Source: Candidatus Bathyarchaeota archaeon (GTDB taxonomy: Archaea; Thermoproteota; Bathyarchaeia; Bathyarchaeales; Bathyarchaeaceae). From it: DNA of 7,512 bases. Below, piece after piece: positions 1 to 4,690 of the stretch. Made by a program: the position numbers and the translations under genes. Below the pieces are notes generated by a model that was given only the letters and a program-made list of their open reading frames with translations, did not search any database and was not told the DNA's origin. The number at the start of each line of letters is the position of its first letter. Positions within the stretch are counted from its first letter, which is position 1. The stretch lies in contig JAOZIC010000145.1 of NCBI GenBank assembly GCA_026014605.1, positions 1 through 7,512 on the forward strand. The letters run 5' to 3'.

Positions 1-1
1 C

Positions 2-130
2 TTCCGATTCAATAACGGAAGATTAGATTACGGGGGCTTCTACGGAAACGACCCCACTTTTCTAAACTGGGTTAAAGACCTGTTTGATTACTACTGGCAA
101 AATGCTAAACTAAAACAACAACTTGGTTAA
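2..130 (+). CDS. C-terminal end of a protein cut by the window edge, possibly a winged-helix transcriptional regulator
   Basis: An open frame runs from the left edge to a TAA at 128-130 and gives the last 42 residues of a protein. The piece is polar and aromatic, with a GFYGND element followed by an amphipathic stretch containing WVKDLFDYYW and a short basic tail. It has no membrane segment. A C-terminal aromatic helix of this kind recalls the effector domain of archaeal winged-helix regulators of the FilR1/DUF1724 sort, but that is only a resemblance. It is the only plus-strand gene in the window and runs convergently towards the FeoC-like gene, leaving 29 bases between the two stop codons. 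No plus-strand T tract lies in that gap, so its transcript may run into the T-rich stretch at about 178-194 inside the opposing gene. The coding call is fairly safe; the function is weak. Confidence 0.65.
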   Translation, partial: FRFNNGRLDYGGFYGNDPTFLNWVKDLFDYYWQNAKLKQQLG

Positions 131-137
131 AAGCACA

Positions 138-157
138 AATAAAAACCAAAAAAAAGG
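138..157 (-). terminator. U-rich terminator of the feo operon
   Basis: Immediately downstream of the TAG stop at 160-162, the minus strand reads four C, eight T, two G and five T. Archaeal RNA polymerase terminates at such U-tracts without a hairpin. It sits in the gap between convergent genes, which fits the end of the feo transcript. Confidence 0.6.
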
Positions 158-159
158 GG

Positions 160-426
160 CTATTTTAGTTCAAGGTAATTTTTCCCTTTTTCTGTAATCA
201 CGTATTCAGTGCACACAGCCGAGTTTTTCATGCAACCCGTGCAACTTGAACAACTCATACACGCTTTGGAAACGTCCCCAGAACCAACATTTCTAAGATA
301 ACCCTTAGAGGAGAGCAAAGAAAAAACGCTCTCCAACGTGGATGACTGGACGCCAACCTTGTTGGCTAGGTCGCTTTTGCTGAGTAACCCGCCGTCACGT
401 ATCTGGGTTAGGACTTCTTTGATCAA
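160..426 (-). CDS. FeoC-like winged-helix protein with a five-cysteine cluster
   Basis: This 88-residue protein has an N-terminal winged-helix fold (about residues 1-46). The pattern of a SKSDLANKVGV helix, a TLESVFSLLSSKGYL recognition helix and a short wing is typical of FeoC and related small regulators. A cysteine cluster follows: C56, C59, C62, C65 and C72, spaced C-x2-C-x2-C-x2-C-x6-C. The wing strand then closes with YVITEKGKNYL. FeoC proteins of bacterial feo operons also carry cysteines in the wing, some of which bind an oxygen-sensitive Fe-S cluster. The spacing here is closer to a ferredoxin loop, so a bound Fe-S cluster is an inference. It is the last gene of the feo operon, starting two codons after the stop of the membrane-protein gene and in the same frame. 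The start is TTG at 424-426, with GGAGAG about 11 bases upstream. It could act as a FeoB stability factor, an iron/oxygen-sensing regulator, or both. Confidence 0.85.
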   Translation of the reverse strand: MIKEVLTQIRDGGLLSKSDLANKVGVQSSTLESVFSLLSSKGYLRNVGSGDVSKACMSCSSCTGCMKNSAVCTEYVITEKGKNYLELK

Positions 427-432
427 CGCTTG

Positions 433-906
433 TTATTCTCTCCAAGTCTTTTTTGTAAAGGCTAGATATGCCCCCGGCAAAGCTGTAAGGAACAGCCATA
501 GCCCAGGTCGCAGGTCGTCGAGCCATATCCACTCCAGCCAATCCTCAAACTGGAAAACGTAGCCTACTCCGTTGGCGAGCATTATCGCCAAGTATACTCC
601 GAAGAATATTGCAGCAAGAAGGCTGCCAACAAAAAGGAAGGATATTCCTTCTCGTTCGCCTTTGCTTTGTTGTTTTATTCCAGTAAGGTATACGGTTCCA
701 ATGATTATCAACATGACGCCACCGAAGACATCCGGCGGGACTATGTTGACTCCAGCTATTTCTAGCGGAGCGATTGGGGAGTTCCCTGTTCCTACAAGGT
801 CTCCCCAACCTACTAGTATCTCGAGGATTCCGAAGACTGCGTATAGTGCTCCTATTACAGTTGAGTAAACGGCTAGCTGCATTCCAACACTTTTGTTAAA
901 TCCCAA
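433..906 (-). CDS. unknown four-helix membrane protein in the feo operon
   Basis: I do not recognise this 157-residue protein. It has four predicted membrane segments at about residues 11-33, 60-77, 88-111 and 133-150. Basic residues in the 78-86 loop and the C-terminal KKTWRE place both ends in the cytoplasm. The loops at 34-59 and 112-132 would then face outward. The second outer loop is strikingly acidic and aromatic (FEDWLEWIWLDD, 120-131; E121, D122, E125, D130, D131). There is no signal peptide, and there are no cysteines or histidines. The start is TTG at 904-906, supported by a strong GAGGTGA SD at 913-919, six bases upstream. The in-frame ATG at codon 9 has no comparable SD. It begins 12 bases after feoB ends, so it is very likely co-transcribed. 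A role as a FeoB accessory or as an outer-face Fe(II) collector is inferred only from position and loop charge. Confidence 0.85.
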   Translation of the reverse strand: MGFNKSVGMQLAVYSTVIGALYAVFGILEILVGWGDLVGTGNSPIAPLEIAGVNIVPPDVFGGVMLIIIGTVYLTGIKQQSKGEREGISFLFVGSLLAAIFFGVYLAIMLANGVGYVFQFEDWLEWIWLDDLRPGLWLFLTALPGAYLAFTKKTWRE

Positions 907-918
907 TATTATTCACCT

Positions 919-2904
919 CTATGTGTATCCTAACATTGCTCCTATTCCCGTGATGACCAACCCCACAACATACGCCACAACTAGGGTCAACACTATCTGG
1001 AAGATTGTCCACTTCCACGAGCCTGACTCTTTTTTCATGGTGCCGATTGTTGCCACACAGGGTATGTACAGCAGAGTGAACGCCATCAAAGTGAAACCCA
1101 CCACAGGGTTGTAGCTTGACACTAAGGCGCCTGCGATTGCGGTTTCTCCTTCTACTGCGTAGATTATTCCAAGGGCTTCCACGGCGATTTCTTTAGCCAG
1201 CAAAGCAAACACCAGCGACGCCACGATTCTCCAGTCGAAACCTAAAGGCGCAAACAGCGGAGCAAACAAATGACCAATCTGCCCAGTGTAAGACATCTCC
1301 ACTTCGGCGCCCCACGGGAATGTTGACAGGAACCACAAGATTACCGCACCTGCAAGCAGGTAGGTTCCAGCTTTTTTGAGGAAGTGAACTCCTCGTTCCC
1401 ACATGTGGGTTACAGATGCACGGATTGTGGGTGTCTTGTACAGGGGCAGTTCCATGATGAACGGTGCAGGTTCTCCTTTGAGCAGTGTTTTTCTTAGCAA
1501 CAGCGCCAGCAGTATTGCAACAACGATTCCAAGGAAATACATTGACCAAACCGCAGCGGTTGCCATTGCTCCAAAGAATGCTCCTGCGATAAGGATGTAT
1601 ACTGGAAGCCGTGCCCCACAGGATATGAACGGGTTAACCAGCAACGTGATTAAGCGGTCTTTTTCTCCTTCGATGCTTCTGGTAGCCATCATGGCGGGCA
1701 CGTTACACCCAAATCCCAGCAACATGGGAATGAATGAGCGTCCGTGGAGCCCCAGCTTGAACATGAGTCGGTCCATGATGAAGGCGGCTCGGGCAAGGTA
1801 TCCGCTGTCTTCTAGCAGGGATATTCCAAGGAACAGGAAGAATATCGGCGGTATGAAGGTCAGTATGAACCCTAAGCCGCCAAAGATTCCGTCCCCTACG
1901 AAGGATGCGAGAACCTCGTTAGGTATTCCCGCCGCTGCTTCAGCCAATGTTTCGAAAACAAGACCAATTATTTCCATAAACGGCGCAGAAGCGTCATAGG
2001 CAAACCTGAACATCGCCCAAAACAGGGTGATGAACACTGGAATACCCAGATACTTGTGAATGAAAACCTTGTCAAGCATGTCTGTTACTGTCCACTTTTT
2101 GGCACCTTTTACCAGACTGGTTTCCAGTATCTTACTAACCAAGCTGTAACGCTTGTCTGCAAGAACAATCTCAGGGTCATCACCAAGAACACTCTTCGCA
2201 TTATCAACAACAAATCTGAGGTCTCGTTGATGTTGTGTGCCTTTGACTTTCTCCAGTACATCATCGTCTTTCTCCAGCAGCTTGATGGCAAACCACCTTG
2301 ACGGATACTTCGCCAGTGTTTCATCTTTTTTGATGACACGAACAACAGAGTCTATCACGTTTTCAGTGGCTTTGCCATAGTCAAGACTGGAAACTGCAGA
2401 CAAGTTGCCTCTTTTTGCGGCATGCACTATTTCGTCTTTTAGTTTGTCTAATCCCTTGTTAGCAGTTGCAACAGTAGGAATTACGGGCACGCCAAGCTGT
2501 TTCGAGAGCTCTTTTGCGTCAATGGTGTAGCCTTTCTCTGCGGCAACATCGGACATGTTCAAGGCTACAACCACGTTTGCTTCTAGTTCCAGCAACAGGA
2601 AAGTGAAATACAGGTTCCGTTCGATGTTAGATGCGTCGACTATGTGAACTACCACATCGGGGTGTTCTTCCACAAGGTAGTTACGGGACACAAGCTCATC
2701 CACGGCGCGTGCAGTCAAGCTGTAGGTTCCAGGCAAGTCAACAATTCTAAGCTCAGTTCCGCGGTGGACACATTTGCCTTCCTTTTTTTCCACAGTTTTT
2801 CCAGGCCAGTTTCCCACATGTTGCCTAGCTCCAGGCACAAAGTGGTTAAATATAACGGATTTGCCGACGTTAGGGTTTCCTATCAGTGCTACGGTATAGA
2901 CCAT
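919..2904 (-). CDS. feoB: FeoB, ferrous iron transporter with cytosolic G domain
   Basis: FeoB moves Fe(II) across the cytoplasmic membrane. The protein has 661 residues, normal for archaeal forms and shorter than the roughly 770 of E. coli. The N-terminal G domain shows G1 GNPNVGKS (9-16), a switch I region NWPGKTVE (32-39) with K36 where V is usual, G3 DLPG (56-59), G4 NMSD (116-119) and a G5-like VATANKG (145-151). A helical spacer domain runs to about residue 280. The membrane part begins near residue 288 and holds the family hallmarks: EDSGYLARAAF (365-375), the gate motif GCNVPA with C400, SCGARLPVY with C429, and YIPC with C616. The frame stays open 41 codons further upstream, but that stretch overlaps feoA2 and lacks FeoB character. 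The ATG at 2902-2904 gives the standard N-terminus right before the G1 strand. This ATG shares one base with the feoA2 stop (TAATG), indicating translational coupling. Confidence 0.98.
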   Translation of the reverse strand: MVYTVALIGNPNVGKSVIFNHFVPGARQHVGNWPGKTVEKKEGKCVHRGTELRIVDLPGTYSLTARAVDELVSRNYLVEEHPDVVVHIVDASNIERNLYFTFLLLELEANVVVALNMSDVAAEKGYTIDAKELSKQLGVPVIPTVATANKGLDKLKDEIVHAAKRGNLSAVSSLDYGKATENVIDSVVRVIKKDETLAKYPSRWFAIKLLEKDDDVLEKVKGTQHQRDLRFVVDNAKSVLGDDPEIVLADKRYSLVSKILETSLVKGAKKWTVTDMLDKVFIHKYLGIPVFITLFWAMFRFAYDASAPFMEIIGLVFETLAEAAAGIPNEVLASFVGDGIFGGLGFILTFIPPIFFLFLGISLLEDSGYLARAAFIMDRLMFKLGLHGRSFIPMLLGFGCNVPAMMATRSIEGEKDRLITLLVNPFISCGARLPVYILIAGAFFGAMATAAVWSMYFLGIVVAILLALLLRKTLLKGEPAPFIMELPLYKTPTIRASVTHMWERGVHFLKKAGTYLLAGAVILWFLSTFPWGAEVEMSYTGQIGHLFAPLFAPLGFDWRIVASLVFALLAKEIAVEALGIIYAVEGETAIAGALVSSYNPVVGFTLMAFTLLYIPCVATIGTMKKESGSWKWTIFQIVLTLVVAYVVGLVITGIGAMLGYT

Positions 2905-3158
2905 TAGTTTTCGACCTCCTCCACCATTATCTTTAAGGCGATGCCTCTTCCGAAGGCGATTCGTGAGTCTTTCACTTCTACAACTAGGGGTCCACCGTGA
3001 CCATTGTTTGGGCAAGAATGGGAACAAACAACGGTTACATCAGCGTCGTGAATGAAACCCATGTCATTTAATCGTCGAACTAAGCCTCGTCCACCACATA
3101 TACGGGTAATTTTTCCCTTTGCACCCACAGGAAGCATCGCAAGAGGAATTTCCATCAC
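2904..3158 (-). CDS. feoA: FeoA-domain protein, second copy, with a Cys/His loop
   Basis: This small SH3-like FeoA protein (84 residues from GTG, 83 from ATG) is a cytosolic partner of FeoB. The family pattern is clear: LPVGAKGKITRI at the start, RRLNDMGF (28-35) in the middle, and PLVVEVKDSRIAFGRGIALKI at the end. Between the two central strands it carries an unusual insert with C45, H47, C49 and H54; C21 adds a third cysteine. The neighbouring FeoA copy has neither cysteines nor this insert, so a metal site in the loop is possible (inference). The start is either GTG at 3156-3158 (GTGA overlap with the previous stop) or the next codon, ATG at 3153-3155 (TGATG overlap). The GGAGGG SD sits 6 or 9 bases upstream and suits both. 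The gene ends one base into feoB, so feoA1, feoA2 and feoB form one coupled unit. Confidence 0.93.
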   Translation of the reverse strand: MMEIPLAMLPVGAKGKITRICGGRGLVRRLNDMGFIHDADVTVVCSHSCPNNGHGGPLVVEVKDSRIAFGRGIALKIMVEEVEN

Positions 3159-3394
3159 TGCTGACCCTCCACTGAGACGTATATGTGCTCGGCTTCGCGT
3201 TTTCTGAGGGTTAGGTTGTAGTCGCGGATTTCGAACTCCACGGGGTCGCCCAGTGGTGCTCGGCGGATTACTTTGATTAGTGACCCTCGGACGATTCCCA
3301 TGTCCATGATTCGGCGCCTAGTTGCGCCGCTTCCTTTGATTTCAACTACAACGCCCTTTTGTCCGGGCTCTAGGTTGTTTAGCTGTAATTCCAT
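3155..3394 (-). CDS. feoA: FeoA-domain protein, first copy
   Basis: This 79-residue single-domain FeoA protein is the first gene of the feo operon. It shows LEPGQKGVVVEIKG, then RRRIMDMGIVRGSLIKVIRRAPLGDPVEFEIRDYNLTLRKREAEHIYV, which matches the family's SH3-like barrel in order and length. FeoA proteins are small cytosolic proteins needed for, or regulating, FeoB transport. Tandem divergent FeoA genes ahead of feoB are common in prokaryotes. The start is ATG at 3392-3394 with an AGGTG SD eight bases upstream. The SD itself lies inside a palindrome thought to bind the adjacent DtxR-type regulator. The gene overlaps feoA2, pointing to coupled translation. It has no cysteine or histidine cluster, unlike its partner. 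Confidence 0.95.
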   Translation of the reverse strand: MELQLNNLEPGQKGVVVEIKGSGATRRRIMDMGIVRGSLIKVIRRAPLGDPVEFEIRDYNLTLRKREAEHIYVSVEGQQ

Positions 3395-3404
3395 TTGTTA
3401 CACA

Positions 3405-3425
3405 CCTAATTTTAGGGCAATCTAA
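3405..3425 (-). promoter_or_regulatory. proximal operator-like repeats over the feoA1 SD and likely transcription start
   Basis: On the plus strand CCTAA and TTAGG form an inverted repeat with a TT spacer (3405-3416). The second arm also begins TTAGGGCAATCTAA (3412-3425), which matches the perfect site at 3450-3463 in 11 of 14 positions. The same half-sites appear in the promoter of the adjacent DtxR-family gene and resemble the TTAGG/CCTAA ends of the known DtxR/IdeR box. Binding here would cover the feoA1 SD and the probable start of transcription, so repression under metal-replete conditions is the simplest reading. Confidence 0.55.
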
Positions 3426-3436
3426 TTTTGTTTAAC

Positions 3437-3444
3437 AAACTAAA
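3437..3444 (-). promoter_or_regulatory. possible TATA-like element of the feo promoter
   Basis: The minus strand reads TTTAGTTT here, between the two operator-like elements. A start of transcription about 25 bases downstream would fall near 3414 and leave a leader of about 20 bases carrying the AGGTG SD. The match to an archaeal TATA box is weak, and the assignment rests mainly on position. Confidence 0.3.
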
Positions 3445-3449
3445 CACAG

Positions 3450-3463
3450 TTAGGTGAACCTAA
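3450..3463 (-). promoter_or_regulatory. perfect palindromic DtxR-type operator upstream of feoA1
   Basis: TTAGGT and ACCTAA arms flank a GA spacer (TTAGGTGAACCTAA on the plus strand), a perfect inverted repeat of 6-bp arms. It lies 56 bases upstream of the feoA1 start codon, just upstream of the likely TATA region. The arms match the outer half-sites of the DtxR/IdeR consensus with a shorter spacer. The DtxR-family gene next door is the obvious candidate to bind it. Confidence 0.6.
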
Positions 3464-3510
3464 ATCTTGCCCGAAAAAAACTAGGAAACAAACACAAAAA
3501 CCAACAAAGA

Positions 3511-3535
3511 TTAGGTTTTAATACACACAACCTAA
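3511..3535 (-). terminator. inverted repeat and T-rich tail after the regulator gene (terminator or distal operator)
   Basis: TTAGGTT (3511-3517) and AACCTAA (3529-3535) form a 7-bp inverted repeat around an 11-base loop. On the minus strand it follows the regulator stop by 12 bases. A run of six T lies just before it, and more T-rich sequence follows. That fits transcription termination of the regulator. The arms are also the same half-site as the feo operators, so it could be a far operator site. The sequence alone does not separate the two. Confidence 0.4.
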
Positions 3536-3547
3536 GAAAAAACGAGT

Positions 3548-4015
3548 CTACTTACTTTTTCTTTCAGATTCTGCGTGCTCACAATATTTCTTAAACTCGT
3601 CAAGCCACCGCTTAATGAACATTGGTCGCTCCGAATGTTTTGTTATAAAATCAACAAAACGCGAAAACTGCATGATAGTCTGAGAATGCAACTCATGCTC
3701 AAGGATGTGGGCGTCTTTAAGTGCCATGTCTTTGGGAACCAGCAGTATTTCCAGAAATTTTCGGAAGGTTTCGTGCCGTTTTTCAACAAGTTCGGCTATC
3801 GCAGTTCCCTTAGGGGTTAAAGTTATTCCACCGTATTTCTCGTACACCACCAAGCCTTTGGCGTCTAGCTTTTTCATCATCTCGACTACGGTGGGGGGTT
3901 TGACTTCAAGTTCTCGTGCGACGTCTTTGATGCGGGCAAACCCTTTTTGGGCTATAATTTCGTAGATGGCGCGAAGGTAGTCTTCGGCTTTGCTGGAGAT
4001 GCGGTCGTCATTCAA
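3548..4015 (-). CDS. DtxR-family (MntR-like) metal-dependent transcriptional regulator
   Basis: This 155-residue protein has the two-domain MntR-type layout. A winged helix spans about 8-70 (EDYLRAIYEI, RIKDVARELEVKPPTVVEMMKKL recognition region, GGITLTPKG wing). A helical metal-binding and dimerisation domain follows (about 75-150). It lacks the C-terminal SH3-like domain of full-length DtxR/IdeR. Likely metal ligands by motif alignment are D12 (in EDYL), H81 (EKRH), H103, E106 and H107 (HILEH). H103 occupies the place of C102 in DtxR or E99 in MntR, so metal choice between Fe and Mn cannot be read off. The start is TTG at 4013-4015 with an AGGGG SD about eight bases upstream. The gene stands alone between the ABC operon and feo, with matching palindromes on both sides. 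Autoregulation and control of feo are the likely roles. Confidence 0.95.
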   Translation of the reverse strand: MNDDRISSKAEDYLRAIYEIIAQKGFARIKDVARELEVKPPTVVEMMKKLDAKGLVVYEKYGGITLTPKGTAIAELVEKRHETFRKFLEILLVPKDMALKDAHILEHELHSQTIMQFSRFVDFITKHSERPMFIKRWLDEFKKYCEHAESERKSK

Positions 4016-4024
4016 GTAAGATTC

Positions 4025-4041
4025 CCCTAAAATTGTTAGGG
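4025..4041 (-). promoter_or_regulatory. operator-like palindrome over the SD of the DtxR-family gene
   Basis: CCCTAA and TTAGGG form a perfect 6-bp inverted repeat around AATTG. It overlaps the AGGGG SD and the probable transcription start of the regulator gene. Its inner half-sites CCTAA/TTAGG are those seen upstream of feoA1, which ties the two promoters together. Confidence 0.55.
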
Positions 4042-4042
4042 A

Positions 4043-4060
4043 ACCTTAACATATTAAGGT
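4043..4060 (-). promoter_or_regulatory. operator-like palindrome embedding the TATA box of the DtxR-family gene
   Basis: ACCTTAA and TTAAGGT arms around CATA make a perfect 18-base inverted repeat. The minus strand of its centre reads TTAATATG (4057 to 4050), the best TATA-like box upstream of the gene. It lies about 35 bases from the TTG start, so the leader would be only about ten bases. A repressor bound here would block TBP, consistent with negative autoregulation. This palindrome abuts the one at 4025-4041, suggesting two regulator dimers side by side. Confidence 0.6.
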
Positions 4061-4063
4061 AAC

Positions 4064-4073
4064 ACAAAAAAAT
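4064..4073 (-). terminator. U-tract terminator of the ABC-methyltransferase operon
   Basis: Five bases after the TAA stop of the methyltransferase the minus strand carries a run of seven T. It lies directly before the regulator promoter and would separate the two transcripts in the archaeal manner. The run is short, so read-through into the regulator gene is possible. Confidence 0.45.
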
Positions 4074-4078
4074 GAAGT

Positions 4079-4681
4079 TTAACCCGATTTGTAAGCAATA
4101 CAAAGGTAGCATCCGGGTTCGTCTTTGATGCTGATGTTTGTGAAACCATTCTGCTCCAGCAGTTGGGTCATTTCTGGTTGTTCAGGCAAAATAGCATGTG
4201 CCATCTTTGCAGACACCTTTTTGTGGTGAACTTTGAGTTCTTCGCTACTAAGTGCGTGCGAGATAACCAGTTTGCCATTAGGTTTTAGCATATTGTTGAT
4301 GTTTTCGAGTACCTTTTGTTTGTTCTCCAGATGAGGGAACACGCCAAAACATATGACAGCATCGAAAGTTTCTGCGGGAAAGGTTGGTTCTTGTATGTTT
4401 GCCACTTTAACGGTGACGTTCTTTAGGTGAACATGTTTTGTTTTTGCTATCTGTGCCATGTTTTCTGAGAAGTCAACTGCGGTTACTGAGCCTTCGGCGC
4501 CTACGGCTTTGCTTAGGTAGGGTATCAATACGCCTGTGCCTGTTCCGACGTCTAGTATGTTTTGTCCTTTTTCTAGTTTGAATTGGGGGATTAGCTTCTC
4601 CAAAAAAGCGGAGAGTTTGGGAGTTAGAAACTTTTTGTCCCAAGTTTTTGCTGCGTTGTCAAAGTATTCTTTTTGGTTCAT
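4079..4681 (-). CDS. class I SAM-dependent methyltransferase in the metal ABC operon
   Basis: This 200-residue soluble protein has a Rossmann methyltransferase fold. Motif I is ILDVGTGTG (42-50), the acidic SAM-ribose residue is D70 in AVDFSENM, the post-II strand is FDAVICFGVFPHL (106-118), and a KPNGKLVISH strand follows. It resembles the UbiE/COG2226 type, whose substrates range from quinones to arsenite and small thiols. Nothing here identifies the acceptor. The C-terminus carries C191-x2-C194 (CYLC), with C111 in the core. It lies nine bases after the binding-protein gene on the same strand, so it is almost surely the fourth gene of the operon. The start is ATG at 4679-4681 with a weak AGGG SD. 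A link to metal handling, such as modifying a metal-binding metabolite or metalloid, is suggested only by the operon. Confidence 0.93.
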   Translation of the reverse strand: MNQKEYFDNAAKTWDKKFLTPKLSAFLEKLIPQFKLEKGQNILDVGTGTGVLIPYLSKAVGAEGSVTAVDFSENMAQIAKTKHVHLKNVTVKVANIQEPTFPAETFDAVICFGVFPHLENKQKVLENINNMLKPNGKLVISHALSSEELKVHHKKVSAKMAHAILPEQPEMTQLLEQNGFTNISIKDEPGCYLCIAYKSG

Positions 4682-4690
4682 ACTTTTTCC

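Noticed and set aside
1403..1999. 198-codon open frame on the plus strand
   Set aside because: It lies antisense to the conserved membrane core of feoB. Its composition is a Ser/Pro/Met-rich shadow with no family pattern.
2905..3027. Extension of feoB by 41 codons upstream of the ATG at 2904
   Set aside because: It overlaps feoA2 in another frame, is basic and polar, and places the G1 loop about 50 residues in. The TAATG junction supports the shorter form.
3395..3547. Possible riboswitch or small RNA in the feo intergenic region
   Set aside because: The 153 bases are A/T-rich with only the operator-like repeats and U-tracts. No stem-rich conserved core was seen, and the likely leader is only about 20 bases.
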